Positions 36,401-39,812 are shown, counted from the first letter of the stretch. The stretch: 64,000 nucleotides of DNA from Nematopogon swammerdamellus (GCA_946902875.1 OX336338.1:11027971-11091970); one strand, 5' to 3'. Notes: generated by a model from the sequence alone, not told the origin. Made by a program: numbers and translations.

Positions 36401-36680
36401 CAATCTTTGATCATAAAAATATAAACATTTTTTTCCATCTACGGATACATAAAATACACCAGTGTCCAAAAAAAGGGAGGGGTGTGGGCGGGGGCGGTCA
36501 GTAGGTACGTACCCGGTGCGGCGCCTGCAGCAGCCGGTGCACGGAAGGCAGCTGGCAGTAGAGCGGGATGGTCGTGTTGAAGGAGTGCAGCACGACCCCC
36601 TTGGGCTCGCGGGTCGACGTGCACTCGAACGGGTCCAGGTCGTCGAGGAACTGCACCCGACACTCGTACGATTCGTTCAT
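314..36680 (-). CDS. Fhos: Fhos (FHOD-family formin), 15 coding exons, 3' end off the window
   Basis: Formin homology 2 domain-containing protein, an actin nucleator and bundler working at stress fibres, sarcomeres and the cell cortex. Fifteen minus-strand exons join in frame with GT/AG borders: 36513..36680, 24039..24148, 9497..9555, 8541..8722, 7602..8083, 7403..7509, 6565..7143, 6094..6330, 4149..4657, 3605..3811, 3360..3482, 2726..2983, 2224..2441, 958..1150, 314..441. Of the 1,186 codons seen, residues about 9-113 form the GTPase-binding domain, 114-333 the armadillo DID, 334-700 a variable linker, 702-727 a short FH1 ([11 protein letters not shown]), about 756-1130 the FH2, and the last exon starts the DAD. 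Human FHOD1 is about 1,160 residues, so length fits. The start is the first ATG after an in-frame TGA. The final DAD exon, stop and 3' UTR lie left of position 1. The family is normally autoinhibited by DID-DAD contact and released by Rho/ROCK signalling; that is family knowledge. FHOD identity is certain; exact isoform choice is not. Confidence 0.96.
958..1150 (-). CDS. Fhos: Fhos exon 14: end of FH2 and basic tail
   Basis: 193 nt; acceptor TTGTTCTAG, donor [46 protein letters not shown] and [18 protein letters not shown] match the invariant FHOD end [26 protein letters not shown]. The frame runs on past the donor to 766, but that part loses homology and is taken as intron; human FHOD1 leaves the alignment at the same place. 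Confidence 0.95.
2224..2441 (-). CDS. Fhos: Fhos exon 13: FH2 C-terminal helices
   Basis: 218 nt; acceptor AATTGCAG, donor AATAG/GTAATA, phase 0 in and 2 out. It encodes [20 protein letters not shown], then [11 protein letters not shown] and [18 protein letters not shown], aligning with the helical end of the FHOD FH2. The overlapping reading frames here are shadows of this exon. Confidence 0.95.
2726..2983 (-). CDS. Fhos: Fhos exon 12: FH2 post region
   Basis: 258 nt, 86 codons, phase 0; acceptor TATTCCAG, donor [46 protein letters not shown] and [20 protein letters not shown] form the hallmark GNFLN...GFxLxxLxKxxxxKDT block by which one FH2 subunit binds the lasso of its partner in the dimer. 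Confidence 0.97.
3360..3482 (-). CDS. Fhos: Fhos exon 11: FH2 core
   Basis: 123 nt, 41 codons, phase 0 both sides; acceptor CTTTTCAG, donor [29 protein letters not shown] then [14 protein letters not shown] matches the FHOD FH2 segment NPDIPLGPAENFLMTLASI...LQLWAFKLDY. Confidence 0.96.
3605..3811 (-). CDS. Fhos: Fhos exon 10: FH2 knob
   Basis: 207 nt, 69 codons, phase 0 both sides; acceptor CCTACAG, donor CAA/GTATAC. It encodes [20 protein letters not shown], the FH2 knob with the conserved isoleucine that contacts actin (the position mutated in inactive formins), and [21 protein letters not shown]. All core residues seen in FHOD proteins are present, so actin assembly is expected to be intact. 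Confidence 0.97.
3993..3995 (-). other. Possible 3-nt microexon of Fhos
   Basis: Inside the 337-bp intron between exons 9 and 10 the minus strand reads GTCACAG, GAG, GTAAGG: a proper acceptor and a strong donor separated by one codon. Including it would insert a single Glu between LLIK and KMQEPKK without changing frame. The upstream polypyrimidine tract is mediocre, so this is a suggestion only. Confidence 0.2.
4149..4657 (-). CDS. Fhos: Fhos exon 9: FH1 and start of FH2
   Basis: 509 nt; acceptor TTTTTGCAG, donor ATAAAA/GTACGT, ending phase 0. It holds the FHOD signature [10 protein letters not shown], two short polyproline clusters ([12 protein letters not shown] and APPPPPAG; profilin-binding FH1, unusually short as in other FHODs), then [14 protein letters not shown] and [12 protein letters not shown], the FH2 lasso and linker start. 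KLFWKEV and LEHLFESR are diagnostic for the FHOD subfamily. Confidence 0.96.
5482..5800 (-). repeat. SINE, head type 2 (no 5S-like head), in Fhos intron 8
   Basis: Begins with the T-rich tail, then ATGGAAACTGCCACGGTTGT, the body (CATAGCCGTTTCGACCGACG, CAACCCGGGCGGG) and ends in the head TCACCGTTTACGACATACAC...CACACGGTAC. It lies between exons 8 and 9 in the same orientation as the gene. Confidence 0.85.
6094..6330 (-). CDS. Fhos: Fhos exon 8: linker before FH1
   Basis: 237 nt; acceptor TTTTACAG, donor AAAG/GTATGT, phases 1 in and 1 out. It reads [52 protein letters not shown]. No catalytic domain is visible; the region is predicted helical and links the regulatory N-terminus to the actin-binding half. 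More alternatively used exons could exist in the 1.4-kb intron to exon 9, which also carries a SINE. Confidence 0.87.
6565..7143 (-). CDS. Fhos: Fhos exon 7: coiled-coil and Asn-Gly-rich linker
   Basis: 579 nt; acceptor TTAATCAG, donor CATG/GTGTGT. It has a charged helical stretch ([20 protein letters not shown]) likely to form the short coiled coil FHODs carry before FH1, then about 100 residues rich in Asn and Gly with imperfect units such as [23 protein letters not shown]. The low-complexity part is not conserved in the family and looks like a lineage-specific expansion. The frame stays open across all units and splices in phase, so it is coding. Confidence 0.88.
7403..7509 (-). CDS. Fhos: Fhos exon 6: basic linker after the DID
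   Basis: 107 nt with acceptor TATTTCAG and donor GATG/GTAATT, phases 2 in and 1 out. It encodes [20 protein letters not shown] followed by a basic run (MQRRKSKKQ). VRRRSN is a possible basophilic (PKA-like or ROCK-like) phosphosite; that is only a motif reading. The corresponding FHOD region is also basic and poorly conserved. Confidence 0.88.
7602..8083 (-). CDS. Fhos: Fhos exon 5: bulk of the DID
   Basis: 482 nt, acceptor TATTGCAG, donor AAA/GTGAGT, phase 0 in and phase 2 out. Motifs [44 protein letters not shown] and [17 protein letters not shown] follow the FHOD DID closely through to the conserved YEDGD end. The exon covers residues about 174-333. The preserved VFVEY and TLINK-like helices imply a working inhibitory domain. 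Confidence 0.96.
8197..8371 (-). repeat. Diverged SINE fragment between Fhos exons 4 and 5
   Basis: GTGATGTTACAGCCCATCAC, AAACTATTTTCATACC and TTACGTGGAATCCGAACAAC follow the SINE body seen at 35889..36226 with many differences and deletions. An old copy. Confidence 0.6.
8541..8722 (-). CDS. Fhos: Fhos exon 4: start of the DID armadillo domain
   Basis: 182 nt; acceptor GTTAACAG, donor CAG/GTAATT, ending phase 0. It encodes [20 protein letters not shown] and on to YVLRALGQ, matching the FHOD block RRxLFSLKQIFQxDKDLVxEF...YILRALGQ. The residues form the first helices of the diaphanous inhibitory domain that clamps the DAD. Confidence 0.95.
9497..9555 (-). CDS. Fhos: Fhos exon 3: GBD/DID linker
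   Basis: 59 nt between acceptor CTTTTCAG and donor GTGAGT. The first base completes Lys-93 and the exon reads [19 protein letters not shown] plus one base. LRTQLSVRV is a near-invariant FHOD motif. This exon is the shared acceptor for both exon 2 and the alternative first exon at 10634..11292, since both end with two bases of a codon. Confidence 0.93.
10634..11292 (-). CDS. Fhos: Probable alternative first exon of Fhos (219 unique N-terminal residues)
   Basis: An open minus-strand frame starts at ATG 11292 ([20 protein letters not shown]), downstream of an in-frame TGA at about 11315, and reaches a strong donor TTTTTT/GTAAGT at 10634. It ends with two bases of a codon, exactly the phase that exon 3 at 9555 requires; the join reads [15 protein letters not shown]. 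The peptide is hydrophilic, with a Ser/Arg-rich start, RPPPPYSD (PPxY and SH3-ligand type), acidic DDADATYED, and MAxxNHGDHF at the end. It resembles no domain I know. A second in-frame Met at 11241 has a better context (GAGAAAATGTCT). The isoform would have the DID, FH2 and DAD but no GBD, giving 1,313 codons to position 314. Coding character, donor and phase are seen; expression is inferred. Confidence 0.72.
11545..11742 (+). pseudogene. 3' end of a non-LTR retrotransposon, plus orientation
   Basis: Runs from ACGCTCTCCCTGCCCATATA through CAAGTACAGTCTCGGGTCC, GGGCGTGAATGGGCACCTGT to CAATAAAAAAAA. The same sequence, better preserved, ends the minus-strand LINE at 42690..43420, where it encodes the C-terminus of the reverse transcriptase ([13 protein letters not shown]). 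A 5'-truncated insertion just upstream of the alternative Fhos exon. Confidence 0.8.
11882..11917. repeat. 16-bp perfect hairpin plus related copies
   Basis: TGTGAAGGTTAGGAAA and its exact complement are separated by 4 nt. Shorter related copies flank it (GTGTAGGTTAGGAAA at 11827; GTGTGAAGGTTAG at 11935). Confidence 0.7.
12283..12374. repeat. Inverted repeat GGAAACAAGGAAAGATCAG
   Basis: The 19-bp word at 12283..12301 returns inverted at 12356..12374. The enclosed CCCGACTAC/ACCCGACTGC words are typical of lepidopteran short repeats. Probably a degraded palindromic MITE. Confidence 0.6.
13140..13210 (-). repeat. Fragment of the CGACAATCGGGG repeat
   Basis: Inverted relative to the copies at 40490..40640 and 61640..61800: TCTGCTTACCCCGATTGTCG then GGAATACAGCGTGTGTGG. 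Confidence 0.6.
14242..14281 (+). repeat. Poly-G tract, G-quadruplex-prone
   Basis: Twenty G in a row (14242..14261), ACGGA, then fifteen G (14267..14281). The proline-rich minus-strand reading frame across it is a by-product of the tract. Confidence 0.9.
14816..15372. mobile_element. GC-rich MITE with terminal inverted repeats and 8-bp target duplication
   Basis: The element 14824..15364 (541 bp) is bounded by CATCGATGTCTATTTTATAG at the left and its near complement CTATAAATAGTTATCGATG at the right, and flanked on both sides by the 8-bp direct repeat GGAAAAAT (14816..14823 and 15365..15372). Eight-base duplications point to the hAT or P superfamilies. The GC-rich interior has several Arg-rich frames but no transposase, so it is non-autonomous. 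It landed a few bases in front of the repeat at 15375. Confidence 0.82.
15375..15775 (+). repeat. Lepidopteran dispersed repeat, nearly complete copy
   Basis: Starts AAAAAACCGGCCAAGTGCGA, continues CTCGCGCACCGAGAGTTCCG, TGTTGTTATATCGGCC, AATTTCAACGGGCTACC, (CAGA)n and ends GTAGGCTTAGTAATAAGG...GATACGGAACC. Related copies: 28069..28227, 33068..33572, 50439..50620, 54824..55250 (minus) and 59808..59980. Very common in moth genomes; it looks like a short retroelement, but I do not assign a family name. Confidence 0.85.
15862..15980 (+). repeat. Fragment of the ACTAGCTTTTGCCCGCGGCTTCGC repeat
   Basis: ACTAGTTTTTGCCCGCGGTT then TCGCTTGC. The fullest related copy in the window is 58984..59215; the minus-strand fragments 44028..44060 and 55271..55312 share the GCGAAGCCGC..GCAAAAGCTAGT end. 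Confidence 0.7.
16165..16293 (-). CDS. Open segment ending in a hydrophobic, tail-anchor-like stretch (unassigned)
   Basis: Between an in-frame TAA and a TGA the minus strand encodes 42 residues containing [20 protein letters not shown], then [12 protein letters not shown] and stop. A 20-residue hydrophobic helix followed by a short basic tail is what tail-anchored mitochondrial or ER proteins look like. There is no start codon and no good acceptor, so it may be a remnant. It lies 60 bp downstream of the small ORF at 16353..16505 and could belong with it. Not identified. Confidence 0.35.
   Translation of the reverse strand, partial: LFVIIFVHPIRLGISGIIVGTGAAAVGLVLAQRFRGKKNKRM
16353..16505 (-). 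CDS. Small ORF (50 aa) behind a TATA box, function unknown
   Basis: [20 protein letters not shown], then [20 protein letters not shown], then [10 protein letters not shown] and stop. The ATG is the first one downstream of a TATA box in a GC-rich segment (16576..16584), at a distance suiting a 40-50-nt leader. The composition looks like real protein rather than chance AT-rich frame. I cannot place it in a family. It may be a small gene nested in a Fhos intron on the same strand, a pseudogene, or part of a mobile element. Confidence 0.35.
   Translation of the reverse strand: MPSVKLRFTSYKLGFHKDKFIDIVALARTISNNWFQFVDINNIKTIIKIV
16576..16584 (-). promoter_or_regulatory. Candidate TATA box CTATAAAGG in a GC-rich patch
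   Basis: On the minus strand GGGGCTATAAAGGCGCG lies inside a 130-bp CpG-rich island (about 16556..16690). The predicted start would be near 16550. It could drive the small ORF at 16505 or a shorter Fhos transcript. Confidence 0.35.
16834..17815 (+). repeat. AACCGACTTCCAAAAAAGGAGG repeat, copy A (5' part)
   Basis: Opens with ACCGACTTCCAAAAAAGGAG, then TTTGTTACGCGATTTCTCCG, two TGTGTGGTTACCTTCAGC blocks, ACTCCTAAACTACACATG and GGGGATAACCCTGA. Copy B at 44843..45788 matches it over its full length and copy C (25577..26668, minus) over most of it. Confidence 0.88.
17996..18557 (+). repeat. Higher-order tandem array (A-B-C units of 57, 66 and 90 bp)
   Basis: Eight units each begin with TAGGGTTCCGTAAC: 17996 (A, 57 bp), 18053 (B, 66), 18119 (C, 90), 18209 (A, 57), 18266 (B, 66), 18332 (C, 89), 18421 (C, 90), 18511 (A, cut by the SINE). 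The A-B-C trio repeats at 213 and 212 bp. All units share the core TGTCTGTCCRTTCTAC. The long frames ([14 protein letters not shown]) exist only because the repeat lacks stops. Confidence 0.9.
18558..18903 (-). repeat. SINE with the 5S/tRNA-type head, inserted in the tandem array
   Basis: Body and head are complete; read on the minus strand the head has TAGCTCAGTGGTG (A box), GTTAAGCAACGCTGGG and CAGTACTTGGATGGGTGACC (5S-like, 18809..18852), and GAGGTTCGAATTCC (B box). Shares the diagnostic CTTCCCCCTTTGAT with the SINE at 45789..46122. Confidence 0.88.
18991..19437. repeat. 189-bp near-perfect inverted repeat around a 69-nt loop
   Basis: Left arm 18991..19179 and right arm 19249..19437 are complementary, both containing ACCGACTTCC, CGAACCCTAGAGTTGAAGG and GGCGGTGCTAAA. 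Just outside, at about 18949..18985, is a second hairpin (GGCGGAATCGC...GCGATTCCGCC). It is the 3' part of repeat copy A. Confidence 0.93.
20750..20965 (+). repeat. Tandem duplication of about 95 bp
   Basis: TGCGAAGA.AAATCCAACGAG, CCCAAACACGATGGGCTTATC and GAGTTCCTATGGCTT occur at 20750..20844 and again at 20871..20965. The unit also occurs inverted in repeat copies A and B, so this is a detached piece of that family. Confidence 0.8.
21130..21172. repeat. 18-bp perfect hairpin
   Basis: CCTGCAGCACGAACCTTT and its complement flank a 7-T loop. Direct repeats of TTTCACACTCTCAGCGA lie on both sides (21089 and twice near 21425-21475). Confidence 0.8.
22340..23336 (+). repeat. Dispersed repeat copy split by a hAT-like insertion
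   Basis: TACAAAAATATATGTATTTTTC, TTACTTGTGCTGTGAGACC, TAGGTTTTGATTTGA and AAATGGCCGTATCTTGTGA on the left, and CTGAGAAAAACAGTCTTGAC...GCGGAACCCTAAAAAG on the right, are continuous in the undisturbed copy at 33068..33572. Confidence 0.85.
22658..23246. mobile_element. Non-autonomous hAT-like element (573 bp) with 8-bp target duplication
   Basis: Element 22666..23238 starts CAGTAGCGACTCCT and ends AGGAATCGCCGCTG, whose complement CAGCGGCGATTCCT matches at 11 of 14 positions. It is flanked by ACCCGTTC at 22658..22665 and 23239..23246. The related repeat copy at 33068..33572 reads ACCCGTTCCTGAGAAAAAC without interruption: an empty site inside this window. CAG...CTG ends with an 8-bp duplication are characteristic of hAT. 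No transposase; the small minus-strand frame at 22801..23022 has no recognisable domain. Confidence 0.9.
23765..24030 (+). repeat. Degraded SINE next to Fhos exon 2
   Basis: GGATGGATGACCGTCC, ACCGTGGTTCGAATTCTACG, TAAAACGGTAGG and TCACCAAGGTGTGACATCAT follow the plus-oriented SINE copies at 28429 and 63434 with gaps. It ends within 10 bp of the exon 2 donor. Confidence 0.75.
24039..24148 (-). CDS. Fhos: Fhos exon 2: second half of the GTPase-binding domain
   Basis: 110 nt, acceptor CGCAG, reading LDDVALQVY...[12 protein letters not shown] then two bases of a Lys codon, donor AA/GTCAGT. It matches the FHOD block LxDCALQ...EQxExLEG. The exon sits only 9-20 bp from a degraded SINE on its 3' side and about 100 bp from a foldback MITE on its 5' side, so it survives as an island between mobile elements. 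Too short for simple ORF scans, but phase and homology on both sides agree. Confidence 0.92.
24249..24452. mobile_element. Foldback MITE, copy 1 (TIR GTACCCTAATCACGAGATTT)
   Basis: Long palindromic ends GTACCCTAATCACGAGATTT and its complement, followed inward by AACCTACACCGCGTAC and TTCTCCGCATCATTTT, also inverted. A second, shorter copy is at 49758..49891. Confidence 0.85.
25444..25504. repeat. Hairpin with (CG)8 at its tip
   Basis: ATCCACACAGAGCACGGTAT and ATTCCGTGCTCTGTGGAT flank sixteen bases of alternating CG (25469..25484), a Z-DNA-prone run. Confidence 0.8.
25577..26668 (-). repeat. AACCGACTTCC repeat, copy C (inverted)
   Basis: Reads in reverse order: hairpin arms with GGCGGTGCTAAA, the GCGATTCCGCC hairpin, TGGTTATCCCCTTTCAAAC, CCTAAACTACACATG complement and the TTACCTTCAGC block, ending at the TTAA where the piggyBac-like element begins. 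It shows the undisturbed GGGGATAACCATGACGTGG junction that is split in copy A. Confidence 0.85.
26669..27978 (+). mobile_element. piggyBac-like element with an internal deletion
   Basis: Starts at TTAA with CACGTTGAACGCC and ends with GGCGTTGAACGTG (12 of 13 complementary), followed by a degenerate TAA. Sub-terminal inverted words ACCCACCGGTGGG and GCTCACCGGTGAGC also fit a piggyBac-type end. Contains the remnant transposase frame at 27001..27426. Confidence 0.78.
27001..27426 (+). pseudogene. Remnant piggyBac-family transposase (N- and C-terminal pieces only)
   Basis: The first piece ([19 protein letters not shown]) is shifted by a frame at about 27128, after which [18 protein letters not shown] runs straight into the C-terminal cysteine-rich domain [18 protein letters not shown]...TYC...[12 protein letters not shown] and stop. 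The acidic N-terminal SESEDSDYE motif and the C-terminal Cys/His RING/PHD-like domain are normal for the family; the several-hundred-residue DDD catalytic core between them is missing. Not functional as a transposase. Confidence 0.82.
28069..28227 (+). repeat. Dispersed repeat, 3' half
   Basis: TGTTGTTATATCCGCTATAG, AATTTCAACGGGCTTCC, GGACGGACGGACAGACAGAC, GGCTTAGTAATAGG and GATACGGAAACCTAAAAA. Confidence 0.85.
28378..29108 (+). repeat. Polypurine (G+A) tract interrupted by a SINE
   Basis: 28378..28420 and 28740..29108 are almost pure purine on the plus strand (GGGAGGGAGGTAGTAGAGGG, GAGGAAGGGAAGTAGGGAGA). Frames on both strands through it (Pro/Ser/Leu-rich on minus) are composition artefacts. 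The 370-bp right part could form triplex DNA. Confidence 0.85.
28429..28745 (+). repeat. SINE with 5S/tRNA-type head, plus orientation
   Basis: TCAGCCTCGGTAGCTCAGTG, CTGGGCGCGGTCAACACTTG, GATGGGTGACCGC, CCGTGGTTCGGATTCCACG, then body and an A-rich tail (CCATAAAAAAAAG). Best plus-strand example of head, body and tail in order. Confidence 0.9.
29755..30085 (-). repeat. SINE, head type 2
   Basis: T-rich tail, full body, then CTTAGTCGCCTTTTACGACA, TACACGGGGAGAGATGCAG and CGGCCCCACACAGTAC. Same head as 5482..5800; no 5S-like segment. Confidence 0.9.
30131..30153 (+). repeat. (TG)n microsatellite
   Basis: ATGTATGTGTGTGTGTGTGT followed by GTCCGTCC. Confidence 0.85.
30160..31930. other. Fhos intron 1 interior, nothing recognisable
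   Basis: AT-rich intron sequence with stop codons in all frames, no hairpins of note and no repeat family shared with the rest of the window that I could see. Confidence 0.5.
31935..32575 (+). repeat. SINE copy interrupted by a foldback element
   Basis: GACTTCCGATCGTAAAGCAC and CGGACGCGGTCTAAC on the left, and TGGTTCGAATTCCACATAAA, ACTGTAGGTCCC and GTCCGAATTGGTACCGCACC on the right, are SINE pieces in plus order. The foldback element 32024..32454 separates them at the 5S-like part of the head. Confidence 0.75.
32024..32454. mobile_element. Foldback MITE with 147-bp arms
   Basis: Arms 32024..32170 and 32308..32454 are complementary with one mismatch noticed; both start CAGCAGCCTAACCGTGG. The 137-bp centre repeats pieces of the arm (TTATTGGTACCGTCGTA, ATTTTGACAGT). 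No coding capacity. The target duplication is not clear. Confidence 0.9.
32590..32830 (-). pseudogene. Non-LTR retrotransposon reverse transcriptase remnant
   Basis: Minus-strand frames, broken by one shift, read [15 protein letters not shown] then [38 protein letters not shown]. This is the region behind the catalytic core in jockey/RTE-type LINEs (YKSQIRSCLEY...LDSVQRRAxRxI...L.PL..RR...LxxFYRxY). Confidence 0.85.
33068..33572 (+). repeat. Dispersed repeat, full-length copy with the empty hAT site
   Basis: AAGCCGCCAAATGTGAGTTG start, TTACTTGTGCTGTGAGAC, CCCGTTCCTGAGAAAAACGG, CAGACAGACAGACGG and GGTACGGAACCCTAAAAA end. It is the uninterrupted reference for 22340..23336. Confidence 0.85.
33593..33868 (+). 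CDS. Candidate 3'-terminal coding exon on the plus strand (unassigned)
   Basis: After GGAACACAG the plus strand is open as [60 protein letters not shown] and [20 protein letters not shown], then TGA at 33868. AATAAA polyadenylation words follow at about 33960 and 33974. Codon third positions are strongly G/C. It could be the last exon of a plus-strand gene nested in Fhos intron 1, or part of a processed copy. The minus strand is also open across this CpG-rich segment, so a promoter island is the main alternative. No family recognised. Confidence 0.33.
34794..34832. repeat. 14-bp hairpin GATCCTTCCTACCA
   Basis: GATCCTTCCTACCA and its exact complement flank an 11-nt AT loop. Confidence 0.7.
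35398..35417 (+). repeat. 20-nt poly-G run in a GC-rich island
   Basis: Twenty consecutive G followed by CGGCGGCGGCGCGGCGGCCC, about 1.1 kb downstream of the Fhos start codon in intron 1. The proline-rich frames over it are artefacts. Confidence 0.9.
35628..35875 (+). repeat. SINE, plus orientation, diverged
   Basis: AGCCTCAGTAGCTTGATG, GTCAGAATTTCGATGGGTGA, CCTGGTTCGGACTCCACG and CTATAGGTGGCTGAATCAGC-like body. It lies head to head with the next copy. Confidence 0.75.
35889..36226 (-). repeat. SINE with 5S/tRNA-type head, minus orientation
   Basis: GGAAACTGACACGGTTGGCT, full body, TTACGTGGAATCCGAACCAC (B box), and CGGTCACCCATCCAAGTACT (5S-like, 36190..36225). Truncated before the A box. 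Confidence 0.9.
36236..36340 (+). repeat. SINE 3' fragment with tail
   Basis: CAGTGTAGCTGACACGGCC, AGGAAGCGCTGATATTC, ACCATGTCAGGTT. A third partial copy in the cluster just downstream of Fhos exon 1. Confidence 0.7.
36513..36680 (-). CDS. Fhos: Fhos exon 1: start codon and first half of the GTPase-binding domain
   Basis: 56 codons, starting [20 protein letters not shown] and ending [10 protein letters not shown] at a GTACGT donor, phase 0. The [10 protein letters not shown] and VHRLLxAPH motifs are typical of the FHOD N-terminus. The ATG at 36680 follows an in-frame TGA, so the upstream GTG at 36686 is not the start. The sequence upstream (AAAACAAGTGAAA) is a good insect start context. An insect initiator-like TCAGT lies on the minus strand near 36832..36836, about 155 bp upstream, but I see no TATA box there. 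Confidence 0.92.
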
Positions 36681-36840
36681 TTTCACTTGTTTTCACTATT
36701 CCTTTTCACTTAACTCACAATTGATTTACTGTTTCTTTCATCGATTAATAATAATTTTCTAGATTTAATGTCATAGATTAGAGTGATAGAAGAGTTCATC
36801 CTATAACAACTAGACGTTGTAGGCTGGGTGTACTGAACAA

Positions 36841-38127
36841 TCATACAAATTCGACTTGACGCGACTTTCACCGCGGACTAAGTCCTGCAACTGAAACGGT
36901 GCGCGCGCAAATGAGTAATTTGGACGAAACGAGATATTTCCTGCGTGTTGGTAAGACTTTCAACCTAATTACCTACCTACATAGTCATCGCTGCCGCCGC
37001 GCCGGCGCGATTATCCGATAAAATGTACTCATCTGCCGAAAGAATTACATACCTAGCTACATACAAGTAGGTATGGATGGACCTACATACTCATTCACTA
37101 TGCTAGCAGAGTGAATGAGTATGCTATATGAGTTCTTCAGAAAACAACCTCATTCATTGATAATAATTTATATTATGAGGAGAATATGGTATTTCTATGA
37201 ATTATGTGCTCGACCAAAGATAATTGTTCTGTGTGCTCGACGCATGCATTACGCTCGATACGAATCAACTGCGAGCAATAGGAATAATACCTAGGTATTC
37301 GTATAACCCCACCTACGTGGTAACTTTATGCCAATTCCAAAATAGTTTAGCTAGATATGGAATGTAAACGGTAAATGCTAATAAAACTGTATTTTGTGAA
37401 CTATGCACAAGAGATAAGGTAGTTAGTTATATTATGTTACCCCCTTTTAAAGAACTAAACAAAACAATTTTCATCATTAAAAAAAAATTTCATAGGTACA
37501 TCATGGCCAGCCAGCGCACCTCGATGTAGTGCGGTCGTATTCTTACGCGTCGTCGTTATACACGAATTGATAGGCCAAAAATTTATGTATTGGCCTTTTG
37601 CGTTTTTGGTAATATGCGTCCAAGGAGGATACAATGCGTCGAACGCGCCGTCCGTCACTCGTCACTCAAGGTTTTCGTTCACTCCTCAGTCCCTTAGAGA
37701 AAATCGTCATGTCACAAAGCATGTAGCCATGATTCCATCCTAGAACGACGTTTTAAATTCCATCAATGAAAACTGTAGGTTCAAGATTGGTTCAGCCGTT
37801 TTCGAGATTACCCGGTAGAGAGAGACTGGCAGACGTTCCGCGAAGATAGGTTTTACCAGCCATTCGCCAGCTCATAAAGTTTTACTGTTCAAATTGCAAG
37901 TCAGCTATGTATGACTTTACAGAAGTAATAATTTTAGAACAACAAAATAGCAACTTGCAGACGGCAATGAAACAGCAACTTGCTTTTAGAAAATTAAGGG
38001 CTAGGTGAACGAGGCGGACCTGACCGGAGTTGGTTAGGTAGGACGGACCACATCACCAGACCGGCCCGGAATTCCCGGACACGCGGTGGTTTGCAGTTTT
38101 TCCGGCGCGGCGCGGACATGAATGGGC
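36841..38127. other. Upstream of Fhos exon 1: no gene seen
   Basis: AT-rich sequence with one small hairpin near 37086..37123 (CATACTCATTCACT inverted) and a retroelement-like phrase at about 37760-37850 (TTCAGCCGTTTTCGAGATTA). No coding segment could be supported. Confidence 0.6.
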
Positions 38128-38541
38128 AGGGCTATTCGTAGGTACGCCAAACATACATTATTAATTAAGAACTCGTAGGTATGCCAAACAGAGATTATTA
38201 ACTAAGAACTGGGAGTGTCCTATTTGATTTCCTACGAATAGACCTACCAGGCGGGACAGTGCTATTCGCAGGTATGAGGTATTCGTATGTACAAACTGCA
38301 CTATGGGAGTTGGTTAAAAAAAAAAAACCAGGGTTAAATTATAGAAGATGCGTCGCGCAACCTAACCTAACCTAACCTAACCTAATGTTGAGGCGGCGCA
38401 TGTCGTTTTTGTTACGTTTCGTTGAAAACTCCCATAGTGCAGTTTGCATACCTGCATGCAGGTTTACCTACGAATAGACATGCCCGATCGGACAGGGCTA
38501 TTCGTAGGTATACCTGCATGCAGGTATACCTACGAATAGAC
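38128..38541. repeat. Palindromic element with interstitial telomeric repeats
   Basis: CTATTCGTAGGTA words recur in both orientations; CAAACTGCACTATGGGAGTT (38292..38311) is inverted at 38427..38446; 38498..38539 is a perfect 42-bp palindrome centred on CCTGCATGCAGG. Between the arms lie five CCTAA units (38361..38385), the insect telomere sequence. Confidence 0.88.
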
Positions 38542-38742
38542 ACTTCCGACAGGAATGACTGCACTTCGCACCATTGAGCTAGTTGTTACATTATAGCTCA
38601 ATGCTCAATGAATATTAAGTTCTATGTCCGCACGCTGCTTTTTCATTTTTCTCTTCTTCCGCCCTCACTCTCCTGCTCTTCTGGGCAACAATGAATCGGA
38701 AGAGATAGTCGCATCCTTGTCTAACGAACCGAGTATAGTGCC

Positions 38743-38872
38743 CGGGACGGATCTCGGCGTGTCGTCGCCGCAGCGGGCGACCCGCCACGCGAATAAACTA
38801 TACAAGTACGGTGCGGGTGCGAGGGAGAACACCGACGAACCGCTGCGGCGGCGACACGCCAAGATCCGCCCC
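38743..38872. repeat. GC-rich imperfect inverted repeat
   Basis: GGATCTCGGCGTGTCGTCGC and GGCGACACGCCAAGATCC, together with CCGCAGCGG/CCGCTGCGG, pair across about 60 nt. The open frames here run through the arms and look accidental. Confidence 0.7.
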
Positions 38873-39294
38873 GCGCATTATACGACACCTCGCAACTGTG
38901 CTCAACTTTGAGTATAAGTACCTAGGTACAGCCAAGACACCTTATAGGTGGCTCGGCACCACATTTCGCGGTATTTATAAGAAAAACAGATGCCCATTTA
39001 TATTTGTATTGTTCCATCCGCAGTTTGTCCCATATACGTGGGCCATGCTATCGTATGCGATCTCCACGCGCGTCGCATCGCACCGACATTGTACAGGTGC
39101 TGACATTCTATTTTTATCGCGAACAGCAGAAAACTCGATTCACCAACAAGGCGTCGAGAGTCGCAAGACGAGATAATGGTGAATGCGAACGAGGCGAGGA
39201 CGCGCGGTCGCTGGCTGACTCCCCTCTTCTCTCCACCTCTTTGGGTTCGTTCCAGCCAGTTCTAGTCGCGAATCAGCCCGCGCCAGGCCTTTTT

Positions 39295-39490
39295 TTTTAC
39301 TGTAAACCGTAAGGTTAAAGGATTCGGTAAACACAATCGCCGGAAGACAGTTCCACACACTAGCGGTGCGACAAAGGAACGATTTAGAGAACAGATGGGT
39401 TCTCCACATGGCTCTGAGACGAGTCATGCGGAGATAGAACGGGTGGCAACTGGCAGGTGGAATAAGGGATGCTAGTTCCACAGAGCAGCG
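39295..39490 (-). pseudogene. Non-LTR retrotransposon C-terminal fragment
   Basis: Minus strand: PFYLRMTRLRAMWRTHLFSK, SFLCRTASVWNCLPAIVFTE, SFNLTVYSKKKG. This is the conserved LINE end (F..R....WN.LP..VF...YNL..FK). The frame beyond 39295 is unrelated sequence. Confidence 0.85.
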
Positions 39491-39577
39491 TCCATGATAG
39501 TAGGTATCTGTAAAACGGACTAACTAAGCGAATCTACAAATCGTCTGTGACTCAGGCCATTTTTGTCATCGTGCGTG

Positions 39578-39812
39578 TTTTTTTTTAAATTGACACGGTT
39601 GGTTACATCACCTACAACATCCGTGATGTCAGCCCGTAACACCTTGGTGAACTAGGTGCCATGTCAGTGCTTCCCTTCGGTCGTACCGGCTACACTGGAC
39701 TGGACGGAAAACACGAACTTTTTACATCGCCGTTTCGACCGACTTTTCATTCAGTGTGGTGGTACCAACCCGGGCGGGCTAAACCCTACCACCTAGTAAG
39801 GTAAAAAGGGAG
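39578..39812 (-). repeat. SINE body and tail
   Basis: T-rich tail, TTGACACGGTTGGTTACATC, GCCGTTTCGACCGAC, CAACCCGGGCGGGCTAAACC, CTAGTAAGGTAAAAAGGGAG. The head is missing. Confidence 0.85.

Noticed and set aside
36681..36686. GTG at 36686 as the Fhos start
   Set aside because: An ATG follows two codons later in good context, and an in-frame TGA lies just upstream.
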